Part shown: positions 1-7,875 of the stretch, piece after piece
Layout: the number at the start of each line of letters is the position of its first letter
How positions within the stretch are numbered: the stretch's first letter is position 1
Assembly (NCBI GenBank): GCA_015062305.1
Contig: SUUX01000009.1
Coordinates: 1-64,000, forward strand
Length of the DNA stretch: 64,000 bases
Reading direction: 5' to 3'
Origin: Alphaproteobacteria bacterium
Lineage (GTDB): Bacteria > Pseudomonadota > Alphaproteobacteria > RF32 > CAG-239
The notes under the pieces: generated by a model
Databases searched by the model: none
Told to the model about the DNA's origin: nothing
The model's input: the letters and a program-made list of their open reading frames with translations, nothing else
Translations under genes and position numbers: made by a program

Positions 1-497
1 TGGCATCAAGTTCGTGCTTGTTAATGGAAGACAAGCCAGACTGGCGAGATTTATTCGAAAAATATCTATCAAAAGAAACTCTCGAAGCTGTTATTTATAA
101 AGATAGATTCGATATGAGAGAAAAAGCTATTAAACTTCTTAATGACGAAGAGTTAAGACTACGTTGTGTTGCAGATTTAAATAATGCAATTGAACAAAAT
201 GGAAGATGGGAAAACCGATTCAAGGAACTTGAAAAATTTACAAATATAAAACTTCTTAATATAGATAATAAAGATAATGAAGTTATTTTTATTCAAAGAG
301 AAGAAAAAAGCACTGTTAAAATAGAAAATAATATAAAAAAGAGAAATTTAATCCAACGACTCAAAATAAAAAATAGATTTAAAATTTTTGTTTATGCATT
401 AATGATTGCTTTAGCTCAAATACCAATTTTAGATTTATTTCAAAGAAAAAAACGTAGGAATAAATTACGTCAAAAAATGGATAAATATTGGAGATGA
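1..497 (+). CDS. Glycosyltransferase-like protein, C-terminal fragment (5' end outside window)
   Basis: The reading frame is open to the left edge, so only the last ~165 residues are seen; a TTG at 18 and an ATG at 24 are in frame but neither has a convincing ribosome site. The first ~75 residues (acidic patch, then a helix with paired charged residues) resemble the end of a GT-B type glycosyltransferase, where a final helix packs back on the N-terminal domain. The last ~40 residues hold one hydrophobic stretch followed by a very basic tail (KRKKRRNK-like), suggesting membrane association. It sits 7 bases before the LicD gene, so it is probably co-transcribed with the glycan genes. The glycosyltransferase assignment is inference from context and weak resemblance. 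Confidence 0.4.
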   Translation, partial: ASSSCLLMEDKPDWRDLFEKYLSKETLEAVIYKDRFDMREKAIKLLNDEELRLRCVADLNNAIEQNGRWENRFKELEKFTNIKLLNIDNKDNEVIFIQREEKSTVKIENNIKKRNLIQRLKIKNRFKIFVYALMIALAQIPILDLFQRKKRRNKLRQKMDKYWR

Positions 498-504
498 GAT
501 AAAA

Positions 505-1404
505 ATGAAAAAAAGAATTATAAAATTACTTTCTTGTTTAATTCCCATAAAAAAATATCGGAAAAGATTTAGATGTAAATATATGAACGGAGAAAGGGAT
601 GCCTTCACTCCATTGAGTAATAATGAATATTCTAAATTGATTGATATTGAAAACAAGCTTGCCGAATACTCAGAGACAATCTTTTATATCAAATCTATAG
701 TAGATTCTATCGCTTTTAAACAGAGTATATATCTAAATCATTATGTTGATATTAAAAACGTTATTCCTGCAAGAGCTGGTATGAAGCAAATTCAAGAAGA
801 AAGACTAGAGGCTCTAAATTATGTAGTTGATATTTTAGAAAAACATAATATTCAATACTGGCTCGACGGCGGTACGTTGCTTGGCGCAGTTAGGCATAAT
901 TCTTTTATTCCTTGGGATAATGATATTGATATAGCTTTTTGGATGTCAGATAGAGATAGGATTATTAAAATTATTAGTGAAGAAGTAAAAAATCATTCAA
1001 CATATACATTTGTTGACGCTTCAACCTTAAGAAATTTTCCGAGTGATTGTTTTTATAAAATTATAAGACATGATAAATATGAATTACTTGATTTATTTGC
1101 TTTCGATATATCTGATAAATATGAAAATGCAATTTATAAAGTTTGGTGGGAAATATCTAACACTGACAAAAAATATATTAGAAAGCCATCATACCATTTT
1201 AGCAAAGATACTGTGTTACCGCTTTCTAAAATTAAATTTGAAAATAGAGAATATTTTGCCCCGAATAATCCAATAAAATATGTCGAATTGCAATATGGTA
1301 ATTATCAAATTTTTCCAAATAAGCCCTACGAGCCGTGCATACTTAAAGAAATGGTTGCCAAATACAGTGAGCAGTTAATGGAGATTAACAATGATAAAGA
1401 ATAA
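505..1404 (+). CDS. LicD family phosphotransferase
   Basis: 299 aa. The LicD signature is clear: DGGTLLGAVRH at residues 121-131 followed by WDNDIDI at 137-143, the nucleotidyltransferase-fold metal-binding core. LicD proteins transfer phosphocholine or another phospho-alcohol from a CDP-activated donor onto surface glycans. The ~85 residues before the core are basic, then possibly coiled coil, and are not part of the usual domain. The gene overlaps the next one, a cytidylyltransferase, by 14 bases, which suggests that the neighbour makes the CDP-linked donor. The actual substituent (choline, glycerol, ribitol or other) cannot be read from sequence. Confidence 0.85.
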   Translation: MKKRIIKLLSCLIPIKKYRKRFRCKYMNGERDAFTPLSNNEYSKLIDIENKLAEYSETIFYIKSIVDSIAFKQSIYLNHYVDIKNVIPARAGMKQIQEERLEALNYVVDILEKHNIQYWLDGGTLLGAVRHNSFIPWDNDIDIAFWMSDRDRIIKIISEEVKNHSTYTFVDASTLRNFPSDCFYKIIRHDKYELLDLFAFDISDKYENAIYKVWWEISNTDKKYIRKPSYHFSKDTVLPLSKIKFENREYFAPNNPIKYVELQYGNYQIFPNKPYEPCILKEMVAKYSEQLMEINNDKE

Positions 1405-1831
1405 AAATATTATAGGTTATACCACAGGAGTTTATGATTTATTTCATATTGGACACTTAAACTTGCTAAAAAACGCAAAAGGCTTGTGTGATAAATTAAT
1501 CGTTGGTGTTAGTATCGATAAATTGGTTGAATATAAAAACAAACGCTCAGTGGTTCCTTTTGAAGAGCGCCTTGAGATAATAAGAAGCATAAAGTATGTA
1601 GATACAGCTATCCCACAAGAAGATTTGGACAAATTTAAAATGTGGCAAAAACTGCATTTTGATGTTTTGTTTGTAGGTGATGATTGGTTTAATACTCCAA
1701 GCTGGCAAGAAATGGAAAAGAAATTTAAAGAAGTTGGCGTAAGAGTTGTATATTTCCCTTATACAAAAGGAACAAGTTCAACAGTTTTAAATGAAACTTT
1801 GAAAAAATTAAGAGACGAAAAAAAGGAATAA
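1391..1831 (+). CDS. Cytidylyltransferase-like protein (glycerol-3-phosphate cytidylyltransferase type)
   Basis: 146 aa, the length of TagD/GCT-type enzymes. It has the HxGH nucleotidyltransferase motif (HIGH, residues 19-22) after a GVYDLF strand, and near the C terminus a GTSST segment in the place of the family's RTxGISTT motif. Such enzymes join a phospho-alcohol to CMP from CTP. The start codon lies within the end of licD (14-base overlap), implying translational coupling. Likely role: supplying a CDP-polyol or similar donor to the LicD protein. Substrate is uncertain; related enzymes use glycerol-3-phosphate, phosphocholine or ethanolamine phosphate. Confidence 0.8.
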   Translation: MIKNKNIIGYTTGVYDLFHIGHLNLLKNAKGLCDKLIVGVSIDKLVEYKNKRSVVPFEERLEIIRSIKYVDTAIPQEDLDKFKMWQKLHFDVLFVGDDWFNTPSWQEMEKKFKEVGVRVVYFPYTKGTSSTVLNETLKKLRDEKKE

Positions 1832-1835
1832 TATA

Positions 1836-2924
1836 ATGATAAAATTTTTAGATTTACATAAGATTAACGAACGTTTTAGAAACGCACTTGATGCCAGAAT
1901 TAAAGAAGTTTTAGATTCCGGTTGGTATTTGTTGGGCAAACAAGATAAGACTTTTGAAGAAAATTTTGCTAGATATTGTGGAGTTAAGCATTGTATAGGT
2001 GTTGCTAATGGCTTAGACGCGCTTAATTTAATAATTAAAGCCTATGGTTTTGGTGCAGGGGATGAAATTATTGTTCCTGCAAATACTTATATCGCTTCAA
2101 TTTTAGCAATATCAGAAAATGGCTGTACTCCTGTTTTAGTTGAACCAGATATTAATACATACAATATCAATCCAGATTTAATCGAAGAAAAAATTACAGA
2201 TAAAACCAAAGCAATTATGGTGGTGCATCTTTATGGTCAAGCTGTTGAGATGGAAAAAATCTGGGCTTTAGCAAAAAAATATAATTTAAAAGTAATTGAA
2301 GATTCAGCACAAGCGCATGGTGCTATGTATCAAGGACGTCGTACCGGTAATTTAGGAGATGCCTCAGGCTTTAGCTTTTATCCCGGTAAAAACTTGGGCT
2401 GTATGGGAGATGGTGGGGCTGTTACTACCAATGATGATGAATTAGCCGCCAAAATACGCGCCATTGCAAATTATGGTTCGGACTACAAATATCATCACAT
2501 ATACAAAGGGGTTAATTCACGCCTTGATGAAATTCAAGCCGCCGTTTTAGATGTAAAATTACCTCATCTTGATAAGGATAATGCAAGACGTAGAGAAATC
2601 GCAAAGTATTATAGAGAGAATATTAAAAACCCTAGAATAATATTACCTAAAACATATTCTGAAGATGCTCATGTTTGGCACGTTTTTGTTGTGAGGTGTG
2701 ACGATAGAGGTGCTTTGCAAAAGCATCTTGAAGCAAATGATATTCAGACAAACATTCACTATCCAACAGCACCGCACAAACAAGGATGCTATAGTGAACA
2801 TGGAAAATTAAACCTTCCTATAACAGAAAAAATTCATGATGAAGTAATATCTTTACCAATTTCGCCAGTTATGACACAGGAAGAAGTTAAAAAAGTAGTC
2901 GAGACCGTTAATGCTTTCAAATAA
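1836..2924 (+). CDS. DegT/DnrJ/EryC1/StrS family sugar aminotransferase
   Basis: 362 aa, normal family length. PLP-dependent fold-type I aminotransferase that aminates a keto sugar bound to a nucleotide. The Schiff-base lysine is K185 in SFYPGKNLG; the EDSAQAHGA segment (155-163) carries the aspartate that binds the pyridine nitrogen. The overall sequence, with N-terminal FLDLHKIN and [14 protein letters not shown], resembles the FdtB/QdtB group that makes dTDP-3-amino-3,6-dideoxyhexoses. No 3,4-ketoisomerase is visible here, so it may lie upstream of the window. Starts 4 bases after the cytidylyltransferase stop and overlaps the next gene by 14 bases, so it is operonic. Confidence 0.88.
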   Translation: MIKFLDLHKINERFRNALDARIKEVLDSGWYLLGKQDKTFEENFARYCGVKHCIGVANGLDALNLIIKAYGFGAGDEIIVPANTYIASILAISENGCTPVLVEPDINTYNINPDLIEEKITDKTKAIMVVHLYGQAVEMEKIWALAKKYNLKVIEDSAQAHGAMYQGRRTGNLGDASGFSFYPGKNLGCMGDGGAVTTNDDELAAKIRAIANYGSDYKYHHIYKGVNSRLDEIQAAVLDVKLPHLDKDNARRREIAKYYRENIKNPRIILPKTYSEDAHVWHVFVVRCDDRGALQKHLEANDIQTNIHYPTAPHKQGCYSEHGKLNLPITEKIHDEVISLPISPVMTQEEVKKVVETVNAFK

Positions 2925-3855
2925 AAGTCCTTTAGTTTCTGTTGTTATTCCTGCTTATAATCACGAAAAATTTGTTCAAGAAACAATTCATTCGATTATA
3001 AAACAGACATACCAAAATATTGAACTAATTATAATTGATGATGGTTCAAAAGATACTACGTGGAACAAAATTAATGAATTAAAGAAAAAATGTGAAGAGC
3101 GTTTTACTAGAGTTCATTTTGAAACTCAAGAAAATCAAGGAACTTGTAACACATTGAATAAGCTTATTTCTTTGACCAAAGGAGATTACGTATATTTTAT
3201 TGCATCAGATGATATAGCCAAGCCCCAAGCTATTGAAAAGCAAATAATTGCTATTACTAAAAATAATGCCATCGTTGCTGTCGGAGACAATGAAATTGTT
3301 GATCATAACAGTATACGAATAGGCTGGGATAAAAAGAGAAATAATTGCGATTTGAAGTATGCTTACTACAAAACATTTGGTGCGTTCTTAAAATTAAAAG
3401 AAAAAAAATCTGATTTTGGAACATATGCGCAATTATTAAGGGGAAATCATATCCCAAACGGTTGTTTAATTGAGAAAAAAACATTGTTACAAATTCCTCG
3501 ATTTACTCCATCAGCACCTTTAGAAGATTATTTTATGCATTTGCAATTATCTAAAATAGGAAAGTATTGTTTCCTAAATGAAGTACTCTTTTCTTATCGA
3601 TGGCATGAAAATAATACAATAAAGCAAGCAGAGAAAATGAAAATTGCCTCCGATAAGACCTTAAAATATGAAGAAAATTTAGTATCAAAATTGCCAAACA
3701 AAAAATGGGAAAAAATATTCAAAAAAGAAAAATACAAAACTATCATTCTGTTTTCGTTGGGTAAAATTATAAAACTGTATAAAAAACGTGAGCTGTTTAC
3801 GAAGAAAACAATTTTAGAGATTTTTGGTTATCAAATTTTATTAAAGAAAAAATAG
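2911..3855 (+). CDS. Family 2 glycosyltransferase
   Basis: 314 aa. GT-A fold glycosyltransferase: N-terminal VSVVIPAYN strand, DDGS at 43-46 for nucleotide binding, and ASDD at 98-101 as the metal-binding DxD equivalent. The C-terminal ~70 residues are lysine-rich and may contact membrane. It would add one sugar to a surface polysaccharide using a nucleotide-sugar donor; the sugar cannot be predicted. Its ATG lies inside the end of the aminotransferase gene. It is the last gene of the glycan cluster: a rho-independent terminator follows about 33 bases after the stop. Confidence 0.88.
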   Translation: MLSNKSPLVSVVIPAYNHEKFVQETIHSIIKQTYQNIELIIIDDGSKDTTWNKINELKKKCEERFTRVHFETQENQGTCNTLNKLISLTKGDYVYFIASDDIAKPQAIEKQIIAITKNNAIVAVGDNEIVDHNSIRIGWDKKRNNCDLKYAYYKTFGAFLKLKEKKSDFGTYAQLLRGNHIPNGCLIEKKTLLQIPRFTPSAPLEDYFMHLQLSKIGKYCFLNEVLFSYRWHENNTIKQAEKMKIASDKTLKYEENLVSKLPNKKWEKIFKKEKYKTIILFSLGKIIKLYKKRELFTKKTILEIFGYQILLKKK

Positions 3856-3887
3856 AGAACAAGTAAAATTATCTTCTATAGATTTAT

Positions 3888-3920
3888 AAAAAACAACCAA
3901 GAGGTTGTTTTTTATTTTTT
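3888..3920 (+). terminator. Rho-independent terminator of the glycan cluster
   Basis: Perfect 11-bp inverted repeat (3888-3898 with 3903-3913), 4-base loop AAGA, followed by a T-rich run. It ends the polysaccharide operon. Confidence 0.85.
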
Positions 3921-3949
3921 CGCTTTTTAGTTATGCTATTCTAAAGGCA

Positions 3950-3977
3950 AAAATCGCCAATTGCTCTTGGCGATTTT
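3950..3977. repeat. Hairpin without T-run downstream of the glycan cluster
   Basis: Perfect 11-bp inverted repeat (3950-3960 with 3967-3977) around a 6-base loop. There is no T-tract, so it is not an ordinary terminator. It begins a run of small palindromes that continues to about 4106. Confidence 0.6.
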
Positions 3978-4000
3978 CACGACAGGCGAGAGGCTTGTTA

Positions 4001-4106
4001 ATTTGCGACTTGGCTGCTAAAGCCAACTAAGCAAATGTTACAACCCGAGTGACCGCAGCGAGTTAGCGAAAGAAATGAGCTTATGAGCTAGACGAACTTT
4101 AGTTCG
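4001..4106. repeat. Cluster of short nested hairpins beside tRNA-Lys
   Basis: This non-coding stretch has a two-tier hairpin (ATTTGC 4001-4006 with GCAAAT 4031-4036, enclosing TTGGCT 4010-4015 with AGCCAA 4021-4026) and a further hairpin CGAAC-TTTA-GTTCG at 4093-4106. The TTGGCT/AGCCAA arm recurs at 20178-20191 beside the tRNA-Ser repeat. No open reading frame or known RNA family was recognised. Together with the flanking terminators and tRNA-Lys it accounts for the 3856-4388 gap; 4233-4388 is otherwise plain A-rich sequence leading to the next gene. Confidence 0.5.
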
Positions 4107-4124
4107 AACCCGTAAAAACATTAT

Positions 4125-4151
4125 AAAAAAACCTCCCATAACGGGAGGTTT
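4125..4151 (-). terminator. Rho-independent terminator of tRNA-Lys
   Basis: 9-bp stem (4129-4137 with 4143-4151) and an A-run on the plus strand at 4125-4130, which is a U-run in the minus-strand transcript. It lies directly after the 3' end of tRNA-Lys. Confidence 0.85.
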
Positions 4152-4156
4152 ATTAT

Positions 4157-4232
4157 TGGTGAGCTCGGGCGGGTTCGAACCGCCGACCCTTTGATTAAAA
4201 GTCAAATGCTCTACCGACTGAGCTACGAGCCC
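4157..4232 (-). tRNA. tRNA-Lys (anticodon TTT)
   Basis: 76 nt reading leftward from 4232. 5' GGGCTCG pairs with CGAGCTC (one G-T pair), the D-arm contains AGCTCAGTCGGTAGAGC, the anticodon loop is CTTTTAA with anticodon TTT, the T-loop is TTCGAAC, the discriminator is A and the CCA end is encoded. A terminator follows directly. Confidence 0.96.
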
Positions 4233-4388
4233 TCAACAAATAACGAACCTATGTATAAAAGATAAAAAAAATGAAGTCAACTAAAAAAATAAAAAAAGTA
4301 AAAAAAATAAAAAATGTAAGATATTTGTTAAGATTTGTATGTTAGTATCAGCTCAAAATAAGATGAATCTAACTCCAAAGAGGTTATA

Positions 4389-4712
4389 ATGGAAAGAGAA
4401 ATAAACCACAACGAAAACTCAGAAGGCACATACGATATTTTACAAAATGCCGCCGGAGAGATTTTGATTATGATAAGACAACGTCGTGGAGGTCCTGAAA
4501 ATCCACGCTTTGTGTACGATGGGGGCGAGACAGCGTTGCTTTACCGCAGTCGAGAGAGTTCTGTATTCCTTGGTGGCATCAATCCCAATGCTCGTAACCC
4601 TCTAAAGGCGGTTGATGAAGTTTTGGTAGCAGAGATAGACGGAGATGAGGTTGCCAGAGAATATGTTGTACCTGTTCGCATTGTTCGTAGCCTCAAAAGT
4701 GTGCTGAACTAA
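4389..4712 (+). CDS. Small conserved-looking protein of unknown function
   Basis: 107 aa with a good ribosome site (AGAGG) 7 bases before the ATG. No signal peptide or membrane segment. The sequence alternates short hydrophobic strands with charged turns (ending VPVRIVRSLKSVLN), suggesting a small beta-rich domain. I do not recognise the family. It is a single-gene unit, with its own terminator 28 bases after the stop and the tRNA-Lys gene divergent upstream. Confidence 0.65.
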   Translation: MEREINHNENSEGTYDILQNAAGEILIMIRQRRGGPENPRFVYDGGETALLYRSRESSVFLGGINPNARNPLKAVDEVLVAEIDGDEVAREYVVPVRIVRSLKSVLN

Positions 4713-4740
4713 GGTTATACACATTAAAAAACATCATATC

Positions 4741-4771
4741 AAAATAAGGGCTTTAAATGCCCTTATTTTTT
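4741..4771 (+). terminator. Rho-independent terminator after the 107-aa gene
   Basis: Perfect 11-bp stem (4741-4751 with 4759-4769), 7-base loop, running into T residues. It separates the small gene from the nuoL-like gene 36 bases later. Confidence 0.85.
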
Positions 4772-4806
4772 GTTATATTGGCTACATAACAAACAAGGGT
4801 GCATAA

Positions 4807-6444
4807 ATGGTTTTACAGCTTTTTTGGGGATTTATGGTCATTGTGGCGCTAACCATGCTTGCCACACATCGCCGCCGCAGGGTTTGGCCCGTTTTGGTCT
4901 TTGTTGCAGTATCTGTATTGATAGGGTTGTTTTGGGCTAATGATGTTCTCATCTTATCTTGGTCAGATGTATATAATTGGATGTCATACAAACGCCTTCA
5001 GGCCAAGTTTGTCCTTTCTTCTCCCTCGTATTTACTTTCAAGCCTGCGGATTCTTCTTCCGCTTGTTTTGGGATTGTTGTTTTTTAATATTTTTTATCGC
5101 TCCGAAGAAAGACCTCTCTCTTACAGCAATCTTTTGTTGCTTGGGATAATATGTTTTATATCTTTATTCTTGGCACAAGATTTTATGCAATTAATGGCTG
5201 CTTCTTGCTGTTTTTCCATTGTCAATTTTTATCTCGCTACTGATAATAATGCCAAAAACAAATTTATTTTTTATAGTTTTGTATCTGAAATGTTGCTGTT
5301 TACCGGTCTGGGCATTATATATGCCGATATTTCAAGCATCAGTATTGAACGTATTGGCAGATTCGTCAGCCGTGGCCAACATATAAACTTGGTTTCTGTA
5401 TTAATTTTAATAAGTATCATCATAAAATGTGGAACATTCGGGTTTCAGAGCCAGATTCTTGGTTTAACCAAGAGCAACATAAATCGTCTTTTGTCCGCCA
5501 TCTTATTTGGAACTCCGGTTTGTGGCATCTTATTATATCACAAACTATATCCGTTGTTTGCAGAAAACATCATTTTACAAAACACATTCAAAACAATTCT
5601 GATATTATCTGTTATTTGGGGAGTAGGTGGGCTATTGTGGAACAATAACCTAAAATCAAAGATTTTATACTTATGTATGTCCTTCTTTAGTTTAAGCTTG
5701 TTTCATATTACGTCATCGCCCGATTCTGTATATCAACATTTGCTGCTCCCAATGCCGTGGTTGTTTCTGCTCAATTGGCTTTTGGGGCTTATACCGGTTG
5801 CTGCAGCAAATCAGACAGACATCAAGAATATCAATGGTTTGCTGGGGCAATTTAAACTACTGCTTGTTCTAAGCATTGTTTCTTGCGCCGGTTTTGTCTC
5901 CAATATCTGGATTTATTTTCCTTATTTATGGAGCAAAATCTACGCAATTTCAATTTTAGTCACCATAGGAGGAGTTTTGCACGCTCTATACTTGGGTAAA
6001 ACAAATCAAGTATACTCTCCTTTGTCATTAAAAACATATTTATTTGCTCCGCTAGTGTTGGTTGGTTTTCAATTATACAGTAGTCCGAATTTACAGGTTT
6101 TGGGATATGGTGCCATCACGCTTTTGTTCATTTTTTTAATTATTCCTTGTAGATTTATTGTTACAAATTGGTTGCCCCAGGAATATCAAGATACAGATTG
6201 GGCTTCTTCAACTTATCAGTTACTTATAGTTTCTCCACTACGTTTGCTCGGACGAATACTTTGGTTGGCTGTCGATTTTGTTGTTATCGAAAGAAGCATT
6301 ATCGGTACATTGTCTGCATTTACCAATATGTTAGTAGCCTTTTTGCAGAAGTTACAACAACCAACATGGCTAAGTGGCTTTTTATTATTTGCTTTAGGGG
6401 TTGCAATATTGTTGTTTAATATAGGAAGTTATGTACATGAATAA
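4807..6444 (+). CDS. nuoL: Divergent NADH-quinone oxidoreductase subunit L-like membrane protein
   Basis: 545 aa, shorter than typical NuoL (about 610-650), almost entirely transmembrane helices. Assignment rests mainly on position (nuoL-M-N-birA-RNase J is a common alphaproteobacterial order) and on the C-terminal helix-amphipathic-helix layout (AVDFVVIERSIIGTLS). By eye, Lys207 in IIKCGTFGF corresponds to the TM7 lysine. The usual TM5 glutamate in GWEGVGL appears replaced by small residues (around MAASCC, 130-135), and the HTWLPDAMEGPTPVSA signature after TM7 is not recognisable. NuoL normally pumps protons at the distal end of complex I. Ribosome site AAGGG precedes the ATG. Could instead be a specialised antiporter-like subunit. 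The gene overlaps the next by 14 bases. Confidence 0.65.
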   Translation: MVLQLFWGFMVIVALTMLATHRRRRVWPVLVFVAVSVLIGLFWANDVLILSWSDVYNWMSYKRLQAKFVLSSPSYLLSSLRILLPLVLGLLFFNIFYRSEERPLSYSNLLLLGIICFISLFLAQDFMQLMAASCCFSIVNFYLATDNNAKNKFIFYSFVSEMLLFTGLGIIYADISSISIERIGRFVSRGQHINLVSVLILISIIIKCGTFGFQSQILGLTKSNINRLLSAILFGTPVCGILLYHKLYPLFAENIILQNTFKTILILSVIWGVGGLLWNNNLKSKILYLCMSFFSLSLFHITSSPDSVYQHLLLPMPWLFLLNWLLGLIPVAAANQTDIKNINGLLGQFKLLLVLSIVSCAGFVSNIWIYFPYLWSKIYAISILVTIGGVLHALYLGKTNQVYSPLSLKTYLFAPLVLVGFQLYSSPNLQVLGYGAITLLFIFLIIPCRFIVTNWLPQEYQDTDWASSTYQLLIVSPLRLLGRILWLAVDFVVIERSIIGTLSAFTNMLVAFLQKLQQPTWLSGFLLFALGVAILLFNIGSYVHE

Positions 6445-7867
6445 TCCGTTTGCCTTACTTTCTCTGATTGTTGCTCTTCCGTTTTTAGGAATGCTGTTTG
6501 TGCTTACGGCCAAAGATTCCGAAGACACGCCAGGTCGTAACGCCTTTAATGTATGTATTTTTACCGTGATTGCCAATATCACGCTAATTTGGCGAGTTTT
6601 TATGGTTATCAATGAGAAGAGCAGCAAGCTTCAATTATTAGAAAAGTTTAATTGGCTCTCTACACCGGATATTAATATCATGTTTGGGGTTGATACTTTT
6701 TCTTTATTACTCATTTTAGCAATACACATATCTATACTCATAGGTCTGGTCGGCGTACGCCCAAACCGTCATAAACAAAAGACCTTAATGGTTTTAACTC
6801 TACTATTCCTAAGTACAATCACAGGTTTCTTTGTTGCTGCAGATATTTTTTCTTTTTACATCTTTTTTGAGGCTATGCTGGTGCCATTATTTATGGTTAT
6901 TGGTATGTTTGGCGAGGTCAAAAGAAAGGGGCCTGTATTCCGATTCTTTTTATACAATTTTATCGGGGCATTGCTCTTGTTTAGTGCCACCATGCTCATT
7001 TACCGCCAGTATGGAAGCATCACCTTGCTACAATTGCGTCAACTTGCACAAGAAGGTCAAATAGGGGCGTACATATATATTGCCATTGGGCTGGCCTTTT
7101 TATCTCGTATTCCGATATGGCCTTTTCATTATTGGATATCTTCCATTTCATCTGCCATCAAAAATCCATTGTGCTTTATTATTATGGTGCAGATTCCTCT
7201 TACGGCATTATACGGTTGCATTAGATTTATACCTGTACATTTTTCCATAAACCTCGGGAGCTACCTCACAATTATCAGCATCATTGGTGCAATCACTATG
7301 TTTTTTATAGCTCTTATTGGTTTTATTAACAAAGATACCCAATACAAGGTCTTTGCTTATATTACAGTATATTACATCATGTATCTTTTAGGAATACTTA
7401 CAAATGATGATGTTGTGTTGCGCAATATCGGATATTCTTTGTTTAGTTTCATAATAACCATTTCATCTCTAGAGGTCTTGTCTTCTTATATCCGCCACAA
7501 AGAACAAGAGATTGATAGTCTTTCCAACGGGTTTTTATGCCGAGTACGGCGTTTGTCATTTGCTTATTCATTCATGACTATGGCCGCTGTAGGCTTGCCG
7601 GTGTCTGCGGTGTTTGTGAATAACTTTCTTATTATTTCCAAGCTAATAAGTCAGAATCTTGAGCTGGGTTTAATAATTGTATTTGCACTTATTATTGCCG
7701 GCATAACTCTATTACAAGAGCTTTCACGCCTAAAAACCGATGATTCTCGTTGCCAATTAGGCCGCAACGATGATATTTCTTTTTCTGTGTTTTGTTTTAT
7801 GCTATTTATAATGTTTATGTTGTTAATGTCTTTTATCAAGCCATTGTGGTTTGTAATTAACGAATAG
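6431..7867 (+). CDS. nuoM: Divergent NADH-quinone oxidoreductase subunit M-like membrane protein
   Basis: 478 aa with about 13-14 transmembrane helices, close to normal NuoM length. The hallmark FYIFFEAMLVPLFMVIG (143-159) is well kept, including the TM5 glutamate E147. The TM7 lysine in the usual KVPMWPVHTWLP motif is Arg226 here (SRIPIWPFHYW), the LPDAHVEAPT signature is missing, and the TM8 lysine in the usual LLKMGTYG appears absent (PLTALYG). This is the clearest complex I homologue of the three. It would form part of the proton-translocating membrane arm. It starts within the end of the NuoL-like gene and is followed 8 bases later by the NuoN-like gene, preceded by AGGAG. Confidence 0.8.
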   Translation: MYMNNPFALLSLIVALPFLGMLFVLTAKDSEDTPGRNAFNVCIFTVIANITLIWRVFMVINEKSSKLQLLEKFNWLSTPDINIMFGVDTFSLLLILAIHISILIGLVGVRPNRHKQKTLMVLTLLFLSTITGFFVAADIFSFYIFFEAMLVPLFMVIGMFGEVKRKGPVFRFFLYNFIGALLLFSATMLIYRQYGSITLLQLRQLAQEGQIGAYIYIAIGLAFLSRIPIWPFHYWISSISSAIKNPLCFIIMVQIPLTALYGCIRFIPVHFSINLGSYLTIISIIGAITMFFIALIGFINKDTQYKVFAYITVYYIMYLLGILTNDDVVLRNIGYSLFSFIITISSLEVLSSYIRHKEQEIDSLSNGFLCRVRRLSFAYSFMTMAAVGLPVSAVFVNNFLIISKLISQNLELGLIIVFALIIAGITLLQELSRLKTDDSRCQLGRNDDISFSVFCFMLFIMFMLLMSFIKPLWFVINE

Positions 7868-7875
7868 GAGAATAA

